NCBI GenBank assembly: GCA_006386115.1
Contig: VFIW01000001.1
Location: 186,001-250,000 of the forward strand
DNA length: 64,000 nucleotides
Direction of reading: 5' to 3'
Source of the DNA: Globisporangium splendens
Lineage: Eukaryota > Oomycota > Peronosporomycetes > Pythiales > Pythiaceae
Shown here in pieces: positions 1 through 10,709 of this stretch (position 1 is its first letter; every line of letters begins with the position of its first letter). The notes under the pieces were generated by a model. That model saw only the letters and a program-made list of their open reading frames with translations, was not told where the DNA came from and did no database searches. A program made the translations under genes and the position numbers.

Positions 1-1
1 G

Positions 2-3000
2 GTCGACAATAAGGTCGTTCTGCCGTCGTGGATAGTGCAGAAGGCGAGCCGATATTTGCGATTCAAGCGATACTCGCGTGGTCCAAAAGCGTCTCTTCGA
101 CGTCAACAGCGAAAGTCAAACAGTTTTTACTCTCAACAGGGCATCGAGCGACAAAAAGATGCTAGTGCAATTTCGACCATTGTTTCTGAGGCATGCAGCT
201 GCGCAGCTCTTTTAGCATGCGTGCATCTTTTCTACGGCTGGCGTCCTTTGCCGAAAGTGGTTTTGCATTTGCTGGATAACGAAGCAAACGCAGATCAAGG
301 ACGCGAGGGTCTCAGCGAGCAAGTTCTGAAGATGTTGCGTCTAGAGAACTCAGGGATGACGCTTGACGAAGAGATTGTGATGATCAAAAAGCAGTATGAG
401 AGACGTATTGGTAAAAAGCCTCGTGAACAAAGCGAGCTGGACGACACTGGCAGTGGTGGCACAGGTAACGGTGAAGACAAATCTCGTAGATCTTCCACTG
501 AAGGTGCCGATCCAGTGACTTCGCAGTCAAAGTCAAGCGAAGAATCATCCCCTTCAAACTCTCTGTCGAAGACGGTCGCTACATCTCCAAGTACCTCACG
601 TGCATCAGCGTCAACTGCGGAGGGAACAGAACATACTTCTGATATCAAACGTGCCGTCAAGATGACTAAAGTGGCGGCTCTTTGCGGTTGGCCAACTACA
701 CTCAGTTCTAATGACGCTCATGATCAAGCAACGACTCACAGCCCACAGAAGGGTGGACATGTGCGAGCCCCATTTGCGGACAACCGTTTCTGCTCCCTTT
801 GTTTTATGATTGGCGATGAGTCGATCTGCGGTCGGCTTATCTACACCGATCTGGACCAATGGGTGCATGTGAATTGTGCGATGTGGTCTGTGGAGGTCTT
901 TGAGACAGCCGATGGCGTGCTTCAAAAATGCCAAAAAGCAAAGAATCGAAGTCGGCTGATTCGCTGCGATGCTTGTGGCGTACTCGGAGCGACTGTAGGA
1001 TGTGCGGTGCCTCGTTGCCAGCAGCATTACCACTTCCCGTGCGCGTTCGATTTCGACGTCGTGTTTCTCCCCAATGGTGAAACATGCTGTCCCAAGGCTG
1101 AACATCTGAAGATCGTGGCACGCAAGCAGAAGCAACGCATGATCGCTGCTGATGCGCCAGTGACTACACGTGATAATGCGCAAGTTCAACCCGAAACTTC
1201 ATCCGATGAGACTGCAGCTCCTGATAGCGTGGCGGAACTTAAGGAAGGCGAGAACGAGGTTGGCGACCGAGCCGAAGATGAACCATCAGATTCCAAAGGT
1301 GGCGATGCAAGTGAGGGTACTCAGAATGATAGCTCTACGAGTGACGAGATCGACAAAAATGCGACTGAGTCTACAGAAAGTGGCTCGAATGCAGCAACGC
1401 CTGAGACCGCAGTAGCTGTAGAGCACAAGGACGAAAAATCGTCGAATGAAAGTGCCGTAGACCATGAGTCTGAAGATCAGGCGAGTACGGCAGAAGCAGT
1501 CCCATCTGAGGCTTTGTCAAGTGGCACTGACACGATTACGACCCCTGCCCTGGAAGCGGCAGCTGCTGTTGCGACTCCACCCGCACCTTTGACCCCAGTG
1601 CTGCCTGTGATCGATCCATCTCCAGAGCCTCGTCGACACCTGCGCAGTGATTTACCGATCCTTGGTTCCGATCCGAAGAAAAAAGGAGGCAGTGCAACAA
1701 AATCAAAGCGTCAGCGGTGCTATCGATTAGGAGCACTCACGGTGCACTCGCTTGGTCACATCGTGGTCGGAAACCCAACGTTCCACAGTCGAGACGCGAT
1801 CTATCCGTTGGGTTTCAGAAGTACGCGTATCTTTTGGAGCTCGCGCTCGTTGGAAACCCGATGCTTGTATGAGTGTGTTATCACCAACACTGACATTGAA
1901 GAGCGTGCGAGAAAGAAAAAGGAGCTCTTGGCGTCAGGCCGCAACGAATCGGAATCCGCTCCGAGCAACGCCGCGAAAGCGATGACACGCGCAGTGTTCA
2001 AGATTGTTGCATCAGATGACCAAGATCATCCAATTGTTGCTTTCTCTCCGGACGACGCGTTGATCGAGCTTCGAAGCCGTGTGGTCGCTCTCTACGAAGA
2101 CCACCATTGTTTCGGCACCAGTTACGATAAGAATCCTTTTTTGAACCGTTCTTCGTGGTCTTCGTACGGTTTATCCGGTGGTGACTTTTTCGGCTTCAGT
2201 CTTCCTGGCATTGTGAAGGAGATCGAACAGCTTCCGCATGCGGCGACCACGAGCATCAGCCGCAATTTTGTAGCGAAGAAGCTGGGACAATCGTCAGCCG
2301 GTTCCAAAAAGAGACACTTTAGCGAAATGCTGAACGACTCAAAGTCGTTGTCGAGTGAACAGAGCCAACTCGATATTATCAACAACAGCAATGACGAGGT
2401 GTACGTGTTTACACAGCATCTGCCTGCGGCAAAGCAATTTGAGGACGCGTTGCATGAAATCGAGCAGCTGATGACAAAGGAAGAGCGCGCGCGCCTGTCA
2501 ACGGGATCTACCCGCACAGATGGCTACGAAGGAAAGTATTTGCAGCATGATGACGATGGAGCGCCGCGTGCTGTACGTCGACGTCTCAACAAACACGCAA
2601 CGACAGCGGAGCCACTTGCAGCTTCGAACACCACAGTCAATAACAGCAATAGTGCCACGAACAACAGTACGACGGCGCTACCAAACAGCAACGGAAACGC
2701 GAACACTAAGCCAAGCAGTGGTGTCGCCATGGATTTGGAGCATTTGCCGATCGCGATGCAATACCGTGAGCTACGTCGTCGGCCGTTTGACGAGCGTCTG
2801 GAAGTGCGCAAGTCGAAGATTCACGGATACGGACTGTTTACGAAAGAGAAATTCGCGGAAGGGCAGATGATCGTGGAGTACCAAGGCCAGATGATCGCCC
2901 AGGACGTCGCTGACGAGCGCGAGAAGTTCTACGAAGAGATTGGTATAGGCAGTTGCTACATGTTCCGTTTGGACGAGAAAACGATCATCGATGCGACGCG

Positions 3001-3217
3001 CGTGGGCAATCTGGCGCGGTTTATCAACCATTCGTGCGACCCGAAGGCGTTTGCGCGTGTGGTGACGGTCGAAGGCAACGAGAAGAAGATCGTGATTTTC
3101 GCGAAACGCGCGATCGAAGCTGGCGACGAAGTCACGTACGACTACAAGTTTCCTATCGAGGATGAAGCGATTCGTTGCGATTGCTCGGCACCGAACTGCA
3201 TCGGCCGCATGAACTAA
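2..3217 (+). CDS. Trithorax/SET1-type histone lysine methyltransferase, 5' end outside window
   Basis: The reading frame is open from base 2 to a stop at 3215-3217, and the first codon usable as a bacterial-style start is only a GTG at 35, so the true N-terminus lies upstream of the window. Counting from that GTG, domains are: an extended PHD finger at about 247-355 (Cys/His pairs beginning FCSLC and ending in CQQHYHFPC), a long acidic Ser/Thr-rich linker, FYRN at about 558-622 (YPLGFRSTRIFWS), FYRC at about 652-737 (DFFGFSLPGI), a SET domain at about 922-1038 (GYGLF, RFINHSCDPKA, YDYKF) and a post-SET CxCx4C at the very end. The order ePHD, FYRN, FYRC, SET, post-SET is that of MLL/trithorax-type H3K4 methyltransferases, which act on nucleosomes in the nucleus. 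The RFINHSC and YDYKF motifs that bind S-adenosylmethionine and form the active site are intact. The exact class is inferred; no intron is needed within the visible part. Confidence 0.9.
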   Translation, partial: VDNKVVLPSWIVQKASRYLRFKRYSRGPKASLRRQQRKSNSFYSQQGIERQKDASAISTIVSEACSCAALLACVHLFYGWRPLPKVVLHLLDNEANADQGREGLSEQVLKMLRLENSGMTLDEEIVMIKKQYERRIGKKPREQSELDDTGSGGTGNGEDKSRRSSTEGADPVTSQSKSSEESSPSNSLSKTVATSPSTSRASASTAEGTEHTSDIKRAVKMTKVAALCGWPTTLSSNDAHDQATTHSPQKGGHVRAPFADNRFCSLCFMIGDESICGRLIYTDLDQWVHVNCAMWSVEVFETADGVLQKCQKAKNRSRLIRCDACGVLGATVGCAVPRCQQHYHFPCAFDFDVVFLPNGETCCPKAEHLKIVARKQKQRMIAADAPVTTRDNAQVQPETSSDETAAPDSVAELKEGENEVGDRAEDEPSDSKGGDASEGTQNDSSTSDEIDKNATESTESGSNAATPETAVAVEHKDEKSSNESAVDHESEDQASTAEAVPSEALSSGTDTITTPALEAAAAVATPPAPLTPVLPVIDPSPEPRRHLRSDLPILGSDPKKKGGSATKSKRQRCYRLGALTVHSLGHIVVGNPTFHSRDAIYPLGFRSTRIFWSSRSLETRCLYECVITNTDIEERARKKKELLASGRNESESAPSNAAKAMTRAVFKIVASDDQDHPIVAFSPDDALIELRSRVVALYEDHHCFGTSYDKNPFLNRSSWSSYGLSGGDFFGFSLPGIVKEIEQLPHAATTSISRNFVAKKLGQSSAGSKKRHFSEMLNDSKSLSSEQSQLDIINNSNDEVYVFTQHLPAAKQFEDALHEIEQLMTKEERARLSTGSTRTDGYEGKYLQHDDDGAPRAVRRRLNKHATTAEPLAASNTTVNNSNSATNNSTTALPNSNGNANTKPSSGVAMDLEHLPIAMQYRELRRRPFDERLEVRKSKIHGYGLFTKEKFAEGQMIVEYQGQMIAQDVADEREKFYEEIGIGSCYMFRLDEKTIIDATRVGNLARFINHSCDPKAFARVVTVEGNEKKIVIFAKRAIEAGDEVTYDYKFPIEDEAIRCDCSAPNCIGRMN

Positions 3218-3761
3218 AGTGAAACCACACACTATTCATCGCGATGGTGGTGCTGGCATGGACGGTATTTATGTGCATGGATGAACAAGTGGATGGCTGG
3301 TAAACATGTATATGCGAATTTGCATTTTGACGTTTGGCTTTGCTTCTTGTGAACTGATGCGGCTGTGAACCTTGGCACCAAATACCGTTCTTGTGAAGTG
3401 CTTGGTATCAAATACTTGGTGGCAAGGGGAATGCTATTCTTGGTGTTGATACCAAGTGTCGCACCATCTGCTTTTGGTACCACTGATCACGCTGCCTCTC
3501 TCAGTGCCAAAAGCAGGTGGTATCAAGTATCATACCACCTGCTTTTGGCACTAGTGTCAAGTATCATACCGACACCACCAGCCTTTTGTATCGCGCTACC
3601 TCCTTCAGTATCAAGCACCAGTATCACACAACAAGCTTTTGGTACTCATGTGGCACCAATCATGTGATAAAATGGATTTTTTCACACGCTGAAAGCTTGC
3701 CAAACGAAATATGAAAGTGCTGCTCATCCTACGACCTCATGCCGCACGCGCCTTCCTTCTT
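3218..3761. other. Intergenic region rich in short inverted and direct repeats
   Basis: This gap between the 3' ends of the SET-domain gene and the convergent lysyl-tRNA synthetase gene has no credible gene. From about 3380 to 3665 it is packed with variants of two words, a TGGTATCAAGTATCATACCA-like palindrome and GCTTTTGGCACT/AGTGCCAAAAGC, in both orientations. Small ORFs here read through the repeats and are not supported. Confidence 0.7.
3503..3552. repeat. Perfect 21-bp inverted repeat with 8-bp loop
   Basis: Bases 3503-3523 and 3532-3552 are exact reverse complements (arm starts AGTGCCAAAAGC, ends GGTGGTAT), separated by CAAGTATC. Partial copies of the arm and of the central palindrome lie on both sides (3360-3480 and 3553-3660). 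The structure could be a miniature inverted-repeat element or a convergent transcription terminator hairpin; the sequence alone does not decide. Confidence 0.85.
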
Positions 3762-5717
3762 CTACCACTTGGCACGCAAATCGTTCGGGAACGCGCTGAC
3801 AAAGTTGGACCACTTCTCGAGGTTCGGATGCTTCTTGAGAATGTCCTTGCCGATCACCTTGACCTTCTCGAACACCTGCGCGTCTTCCTTCGATGGCGAC
3901 GCGCCGTTCAAGAACGTCACCGACGCGAGGCGCTTCTCCAGGTCTTCCAGCGACAACTGCGACACCGCCGCCGTCTTGGTCTCACCCGCGTGCACTTGCT
4001 CGTCAGGCTTCATCGCAGGGAAGAGCAGCACTTCCTTGATGTTGAACTTGTTCGAGAGGAACATGGTCATGCGGTCGATACCACAGCCCCAGCCACCGGT
4101 TGGTGGGAGACCGTACTCCATGGCCGTGCAGAACGCTTCGTCGTGAGGCTGCGCTTCGTCATCACCGGCCGCCGCTTGCTGCATTTGCTCAATGAAGCGT
4201 TCACGCTGCACCTTCGGGTTGTTCAACTCCGTGTACGCGTTACAGATCTCAGCGCCTGCCAAGAAGAGCTCGAAACGCTCCGTCAGTCCCTCGTGTTCAC
4301 GGTGGTACTTGGCCAACGGCGAGTTGTACACTGGCTGATCCATGATGAAGAATGGCTTCTTCCAGTACTCCTTGTTGTCTTCGATGAAGTGGCCGACAAG
4401 CTTGTCCAAGAGACGAGCGATCGAGCGTGGTGGCGAGCAGTCCAAGCCGTACTTGACAACCAACTCGTCGAGGATTGGTAGACACTTTTCTGGGTCGTTG
4501 ATCGGGATCTTGACGCCCGTGGCTTCTTCGACCGCTGGCACCATCTTGACGCGACGGAATGGAGGCGTGAAGTCAATCTCCACAGGCTCCTCGCCGGCTT
4601 CCTTCTGGATCGTGATCTTGTAGCTCCCCGTAATCTCCTTGACCATCTCCGAAAAGAGCTTCTCGGTCATCGTCATGAGGTCGTTGTAGTCCGCGTACGC
4701 CATGTAGAACTCGCAACTCGTGAACTCTGGGTTGTGCGTCAAATCGATACCTTCGTTACGGAACTGACGACCGATTTCGTACACACGGTCCAAGCCACCG
4801 ATAACCAACTGCTTCAAGTACAATTCTGGGGCCACACGCATGAACAAGTTCATGTGCAGGTCGTTGTGGTACGTCACAAACGGCTTCGCGGTTGCGCCAC
4901 CGACAATCATGTTCATCATTGGCGTCTCCACTTCCAAGAAGCTCTGGTCGTCCAAGAAGCGACGGATGAAGTTGATGATCTTGCCACGCGTCTGGAACAC
5001 GCCGCGAGTCTCGTCGTTCAGGATCAAATCCAAGTAGCGCTGACGGAAACGCGTGTCCTGCAGCTTGAGGCCGTAGTGCGCCTTTGGCAGCATGTGCATG
5101 CACGGAGACAAAAGCACAATTTGTTGCGGGAAGATGGACAACTCGCCCTTCTTCGACTTGCCAGGAAAACCCTTGACACCGACGATATCACCACGACGCA
5201 GGATGCTGTGGATCTTGGCAAACGCTTCGGCGTTCTCGTACGTGTCGAGGCTCGACATGACCTGGATCTTGGCGCCATCGGCACGCAAATCGTAGAACAC
5301 GAGCTTGGCACCCGACGAGCGCTTGCTGTGCAGACGACCAGCGACGGATACGACCTCGCCCTCCAAGTGGCTGCCAGCCTCGGTGTTGCCGTACTTTTCG
5401 TGGAACTCCGGGAGCGACGTCGACACGTGGAACTTGTGCGGGTACGGGTTAATGCCTTCCTTCTCCAACTCCACGAGCATCTTCTCACGGTTGGCAAAGT
5501 ACGCCGTTGGGTCCAACTCTTCCTCGTTTTCCGCAGTGGCGCTTGGCTTCTTTGGACCAGCGGCGACAGCTTGCGCCGCCTTTTGCGCAGCCTTCTCCGC
5601 CTTGGCCTGCGCAGCCTTCTCCGCCTTCAAACGGCGCTTCAATTCGTTCTTACTGAGTGGCGCGTCGCCTTCAGCGGCGGAAGCAGCCGGCACAGTTTCT
5701 TCCACTGGTGGGTTCAT
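3762..5717 (-). CDS. KRS1: Cytosolic-type lysyl-tRNA synthetase (class IIb)
   Basis: A 651-residue protein that charges tRNA-Lys with lysine for translation. It starts at the first ATG of the frame. Residues 20-60 form a Lys/Ala-rich basic extension typical of eukaryotic cytosolic LysRS, which helps bind tRNA. An OB-fold anticodon-binding region occupies about 120-205 ([15 protein letters not shown]). Class II motif 1 is near 255-280 ([10 protein letters not shown]), motif 2 near 312-340 ([21 protein letters not shown]) and motif 3 near the C-terminal end of the catalytic core ([15 protein letters not shown]). After motif 3 the chain runs about 70 residues further than I expect for animal LysRS, as a charged, probably helical tail ending in FPNDLRAKW. 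No introns. The drug-contact positions in motif 2 read Gln318 and Ser334 (see findings). Identification is firm. Confidence 0.97.
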   Translation of the reverse strand: MNPPVEETVPAASAAEGDAPLSKNELKRRLKAEKAAQAKAEKAAQKAAQAVAAGPKKPSATAENEEELDPTAYFANREKMLVELEKEGINPYPHKFHVSTSLPEFHEKYGNTEAGSHLEGEVVSVAGRLHSKRSSGAKLVFYDLRADGAKIQVMSSLDTYENAEAFAKIHSILRRGDIVGVKGFPGKSKKGELSIFPQQIVLLSPCMHMLPKAHYGLKLQDTRFRQRYLDLILNDETRGVFQTRGKIINFIRRFLDDQSFLEVETPMMNMIVGGATAKPFVTYHNDLHMNLFMRVAPELYLKQLVIGGLDRVYEIGRQFRNEGIDLTHNPEFTSCEFYMAYADYNDLMTMTEKLFSEMVKEITGSYKITIQKEAGEEPVEIDFTPPFRRVKMVPAVEEATGVKIPINDPEKCLPILDELVVKYGLDCSPPRSIARLLDKLVGHFIEDNKEYWKKPFFIMDQPVYNSPLAKYHREHEGLTERFELFLAGAEICNAYTELNNPKVQRERFIEQMQQAAAGDDEAQPHDEAFCTAMEYGLPPTGGWGCGIDRMTMFLSNKFNIKEVLLFPAMKPDEQVHAGETKTAAVSQLSLEDLEKRLASVTFLNGASPSKEDAQVFEKVKVIGKDILKKHPNLEKWSNFVSAFPNDLRAKW

Positions 5718-8700
5718 TGTTGGTCTTCTTGTTTACCTGTTAATTTCAGAATGAGCAACACAGGAACACGCAAAAACCAACAACCAGTGAGTCGTCTTGT
5801 CCAAGCAGTCGGTTCACACTTCGTCAACAATTCGTACGCGACGCATGCGCAGCCACACAAAATGTACAGAAGCACGGCATCACGCCTCTAAACCACGAGT
5901 TTTCAGCGCCAGTACCACAAGAACGACACACACAGACAAGCGAACCCATGACGACACACCGCTTCCCTCGTATCGCCAAGTACTGCGTTTGCTTCCACAG
6001 ACACACACTCACGCACAAGCGACATACACACATACGCACACGCATGCACTCTCCACACACACGCGACGTGGACAAAGTCTTCTTTACGCACCGATGGAAG
6101 CGCTTGCGTGGGGCGGGGCGACTGCGGCTGTGGGGCTGCAGCGGCGCTCGCTTTCTTGTGGTGTGCGCGCCGTGTGAGCCAATAAAAGGATCTTCTGGGC
6201 AAAGGCAAGCAAATGTCTAAATGTAGAGATTCGGATGTTGATATATATGAAACTGAAAGTGGTTTAAGTAGCGTGCAACTTAAGGAGAGGAAGGGTTTGG
6301 CAGGCGAGAAGAAGGTGATATTAAGTTTCCATTTAGATTTAAGTCGACAGCTGACCGTTTCAGAAAGCGCAGCATAGGTGTGCTGTTTTTGAAGGATGGA
6401 CATTGAAGAGTCTGATGATTGGCTAAAAGAGTAAAGTTACGTTTCTCTATTTGCCAAAACGATGGAATTGATAGAGAATCTCATCCACTGAGAAGGTGTT
6501 GTGTTGAACACACATTTTATCCAATCTAGTGACGCTTTGGCATCTTCAACACTGCTGCTGACAGCATCAGCAGCAGTATTGTTCCGAGCCTCTGGACGAC
6601 TTGCTGCTCTTTTGTGGCGCTCAAATAAAGACGTCTACGAGTGCGCGTATGCATGGTCATGAGAGCCATTTGACGCACATGGACGACAGGAACACAAACG
6701 ACTTCAACGTGCGTCTCGACAGGCGTCGCCAACTTCACCAACGCCACAGTTTGGTGTTTGGCATGTTGCAAGTGTTTCGAGCCGTCCAGCGAAAGAGAGT
6801 AGAGAATGCCAACTACGCGATCCACTTTTCTTTCATGTGTGTGTGGCGCGCCATCAGGCGTCAAAGACAGAAGACGCGAAGGACCAGCGCTTTTGCGTTG
6901 GCTCCGACCGAGAATGGAACGAGATCCTTCCATCGTGACTGGTCTGCATTTTCACTGGACAAAAAAGTTGAATTACCATGAAGGAACGTTATTGGTGGAA
7001 ATTCATCTTGTGGGTTCGCGGCAAAATACCGGTATTGCATGATGGAAAACCTTTGAGTACCATTTCTGTACCAGTCTTGCATGTCATTAGAAGCACTTGC
7101 CAGCAAGAGTCTTCATTTCTCAAGAATCCACGAGTTTCCTTGTTTATCGGAAATCGAATCATGAGTTTCCTTGTTACCAATGCAACAATGCAGCACGATA
7201 GCTAGGCTCTACCAGCATTTCTACAGCAGCAGCAAAGGCAGCATGCGTGTCTTGCACCGACACTTCTGTTGCACTCGTCAGACTATCAAGTCAACACTAC
7301 ACCCAACAAGCTGAATTTCGTCCGCGTTTATTTGGATCAAACAGCCAGCAAAGCGTGGCTGACTTCAAAATATCCGCATTGTATACAACAGCGACACTCA
7401 TGCTGCAATGCAGCGGGCTCCCGGCCATACAATAATGCGATCCCGCTTGCTCAAACGCGGGAGTGGCAAGATATTTCGTGAAATCGCCATTTTCATCGCC
7501 ACAACACTGGCGGTGAAATAGGTCGCACAAGCGTTGACTCACGAGCTCACTCAGGTTACAGAGGCATGCATTGTGCATCCAGGAAGCCGCTATTATGCCT
7601 TACGCAAGCAGAAGACAGCGTGACGAGCGGTCGAGGATGCAAAAGTGGCTTATCCGCTTTTTTTCAAATTGTGTGGATCGCGAGCGAAGGAGGGCACACC
7701 GACAATCCAGCGAAACGATGGACAGCGTGCATGGCCGCACTGTCCATTTAGGACACGACTAGAACCTTTCTGGTGTGCGTGGAGTCTGCCTGAATGTATC
7801 CTTTTGTCGATCCGCGGTCTCTGAATGGTTAATCTCCAGAATGTGTATTACTGTAACGCACAACGACATCTGGCGTCGTCCTAGTAAACAAGTCCATCTG
7901 GCTTTCTTTTGGGATCGAGCATCCACATCGAGAGAGAGAGAGAGAGAGAGAGGTTTGAAACACGGATCATAATAGGGATTTGCACCACCGTTTCTCATGA
8001 ATTTCGAGCAAAGGGGTGCAACTTTCGTGATATGCTGAGAGCCGCGGGTGTTCAGCAATTTTCGATGGCTGCAATTATCGTCGCACAAACGAGCAGACAG
8101 TTTTGTTCATTTGCTTCCCTGCATAGTAATTGCATCGGCATTGAGAAATTATTGTTCTAACACGCAACAAACGACGAGATTGCTGGATTTTTGTATGTGA
8201 TCAGAAAGGAAAAGCCAGCATCAAACAACAATTATCCAAAGTTGCAGGTCTGCAAAGCAGTCGCACCTTTCCAGCCGCTGGCTGTCACACACCATGGATC
8301 ATTAATGGCTTTGCATGCCATTGCATTATGGGTTAGAAGCGTCAGCATCTTTTCTTGCTTAATGCGTGGATCGATAGATGCATTTTCAGGATGATAACCA
8401 TCGACGGTCGCGCACCCATGCGTTCTTGCTGGGCGATTGCAGTGCTTGTATCAGCAAGATGCAAAAGACATCTTTTCCGCGTGCGACATCTATGGTGCTG
8501 CCACACTGTCGTTTGGCTATGTTTGCTGCTATTACTTCCGATACGGTTTACAGCCGCTGGACTCGCGTGACTGTCGAGTGTTGAGCGTTTGGAAGAGGTG
8601 TCGCAGCAACGATAAGCAGGATTTTGGAGCACGCAACTCGAAGAAAGTCAGCACGGCCGCTTCGGCGCACCAACAACCCTACCCGTAGCCGTTGTCGTCA

Positions 8701-9440
8701 GCAGCATCAAAATCGTGCACGACTTGGCGATGGAAGTGCGAACCTCGAAAGTCTTGGCATCTGGCAGTGTCCAAACCCTTTCCAAAGTGAGTATTTGCTT
8801 TCAGTCGCTGTCCACTGCGTGTTGACACGATTCAGATACGTTTCAAAGCCTCGCACAATGCGCATTATCAGAGAATGCTATTATAGGAGGTTGTAAATAC
8901 CAGCTCGGCACTCGGCCACAACTGAACGACTCAGCCAGATGGTGACTCGCGCCGATGACACTCATGGAAGGAGCTCTTATGTTCAGGGGTTCTCCATAGT
9001 GAAACGCAGCCAAGCTTGGCAGAAGGTCCCCCCACACAGAGTGGCGGTTGAAGTTGCCTGTTTCTACGCCTGCTGTGCAAACCAGCTGGTTTGCAGAAAC
9101 GGGTGATTGTCCCTTGTTGCCGTGCACTCGCTCTTTCCCAATCTGACTTTTGGTCTGGCAACTGGGTGAAACGATTGCCGCACCGTTATCTTTTTGTGTG
9201 CTCGCGAGTCTTGCAGACCGTGCTCCTGAGGCAGCACGTCTCCCCTTTCGCTTCGGCAACCAGCTTTCCGTCCGTATCGTAGAGGCGATCCGCCCATCTG
9301 TTGGATGCGCGCGCGCGGAAAACGCTCCTCTCTTCTTCCCCGTCAGTTCTGAAATTGCCGTCATCCACCGACCACTTCGTCCAACAGGAAAGCGAAGCGC
9401 GCATTTCTCCCACATCTCTTTCCTCGTTCTCCCGCTCACG
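5718..9440. other. Long gene-poor region
   Basis: About 3.7 kb between the divergent LysRS and GH17 genes. The first 180 bp are the LysRS upstream region. From 5930 to 6070 the sequence is CA-rich (repeated ACACAC/CGCACA words). A GA microsatellite lies at 7930-7952. ORFs on both strands are short (none above about 230 codons), lack recognisable motifs and overlap one another without a coding pattern. I see no tRNA, rRNA or mobile-element signature. The last 300 bp contain the GH17 promoter and 5' UTR. Confidence 0.55.
7930..7952. repeat. GA dinucleotide microsatellite
   Basis: An uninterrupted run of (GA)n of about 23 bases in non-coding sequence. A second run of the same length is at 45441-45463. 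Confidence 0.95.
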
Positions 9441-10709
9441 ATGATCGCCCCAACCAAGTCGATCGGTCTCTTGGCGCTCGCCGCCCTCCTTGCCGCGTCC
9501 AGCGCCGACGCCGGCCCGCTCTCCACGGGGGTCTGCTACTCGCCATGGCACCACGCTACCGTGACCACGGACATCGTGCAAAAGGATTTCCAACAGGTCA
9601 AGGAGCACTTCTCTGGCGTGCGCACGTACCACGCGCAGTTCGGCAGCGTCAACGCCATCGATGCCGCCGCCGCGGCCGGATTGAAGATCGCGGTCGGTAT
9701 CATGATGCAGGATGCCAGCAAGATCGACAGCGAGATCCAGGCCGCCTGTGAAGGTGCCAAGCGCAACCCGAACAACGTCGAAGCGATTTACGTCGGTAAC
9801 GAGAACTTGAAGAACGGCGCCTTTGGCACGTTCACTGGTGCCGAACTTTCGGGCTACATTACCAAGCTCAAAACCTGTATCTCGAACTCGAGCATCAAGA
9901 TCGGTACCGTGCAGCGCATCAACGAATGGATCAGCGCGAGCGACGCCGCCGCGCTTGCTGCCTCGTGTGATGTCATGGGTGTCAACATCTACCCGTTCTT
10001 CACTCCAGGTGACAAGACTCCAATTGAGAAGTTGAAGGACCAATGGACCCAAATCAACACTCAGTACCCAGGTGGCAAGGTCCACATCACCGAAACTGGT
10101 TGGCCACGTGGAGGTTCGGGCACTGTCTCTGGAAACTCGCCATCGAAGGAGATCGCCTCGGGATTCCTCAAGGACTACGCTGAATGGGCCAAGACGCAGC
10201 CAACGTCGTACTGGTTCATGATGTACGACACCAAGGGCAACACGCCTGACTACGAAAACTACTTCGGTCTCGCGGATGTCAACGGCCAAGTGCAACTTGA
10301 GATCCCATCGGGTGATGGTTCGAGCCAACCTGTGACCACTCCAGCTCCTGCCGCCGCTACCCCAGCCCCTGCTGCCACCACTGCGGCTCCTGCTGCTGCT
10401 ACTAACGCTCCTGCTCCTGCTGCCACCACTGCGGCTCCTGCTGCTGCTACTAACGCTCCAGCTCCTGCTGCCACCACTGCGGCTCCTGCCACCCCAGCCA
10501 CTCCAGCCCCAGTGGACCAGACTGAAACGACCGGTGCCGACGAAGACACTGACGACAACAGCGATGACGACGATGATGGCGATGACAACAGCAACACCTC
10601 GAACACTGGAGTGACCAAGGGTGATGCCCCAGCCGCCACTCCAGTCGCTGCCACCCCAGCTGCCACCCCAGCCGCCACGAAGGCGAAGAAGACTGACTGT
10701 GCCGCGTAA
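9441..10709 (+). CDS. Secreted GH17-family beta-1,3-glucanase with Ala/Thr/Pro-rich tail
   Basis: A 422-residue protein predicted to cleave or remodel beta-1,3-glucan outside the cell, in oomycetes the main wall polymer. I chose the ATG at 9441 over the longer in-frame upstream extension because it gives a clear signal peptide (LLALAALLAASSADA, cleavage near residue 24). The catalytic module covers about 28-290. Glu121 in YVGNENLKNG is the expected proton donor and Glu218 in HITETGWPRGG fits the GH17 nucleophile signature. Residues from about 295 onward are low complexity: three 16-residue Ala/Pro/Thr repeats, an Asp-rich patch and a short basic end (KAKKTDCAA), so the enzyme may be O-glycosylated or wall-bound. 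A paralogue with a membrane anchor lies at 42391-44475. The 543-codon ORF on the opposite strand is a shadow. Confidence 0.93.
   Translation: MIAPTKSIGLLALAALLAASSADAGPLSTGVCYSPWHHATVTTDIVQKDFQQVKEHFSGVRTYHAQFGSVNAIDAAAAAGLKIAVGIMMQDASKIDSEIQAACEGAKRNPNNVEAIYVGNENLKNGAFGTFTGAELSGYITKLKTCISNSSIKIGTVQRINEWISASDAAALAASCDVMGVNIYPFFTPGDKTPIEKLKDQWTQINTQYPGGKVHITETGWPRGGSGTVSGNSPSKEIASGFLKDYAEWAKTQPTSYWFMMYDTKGNTPDYENYFGLADVNGQVQLEIPSGDGSSQPVTTPAPAAATPAPAATTAAPAAATNAPAPAATTAAPAAATNAPAPAATTAAPATPATPAPVDQTETTGADEDTDDNSDDDDDGDDNSNTSNTGVTKGDAPAATPVAATPAATPAATKAKKTDCAA
10374..10484 (+). repeat. 48-bp coding minisatellite in the glucanase tail
   Basis: Units begin at 10374, 10422 and 10470 with GCCACCACTGCGGCTCCTGC; the spacing is exactly 48 bp, giving a 16-residue Ala/Thr/Pro repeat. 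The third copy is truncated. Copy number could vary between strains. Confidence 0.9.

Noticed and set aside
3517..3714. Small ORFs through the repeat cluster
   Set aside because: They translate the palindromic repeats and have no coding character.
4734..5891. 385-codon plus-strand ORF, and 256 codons at 3711-4481
   Set aside because: Both lie antisense to lysyl-tRNA synthetase, whose class II motifs are unambiguous; their Leu/Arg/Val/His-rich translations have no motif.
6526..6933. 135-codon minus-strand ORF in the gene-poor region
   Set aside because: Composition and lack of motifs do not separate it from chance; no upstream or downstream support.
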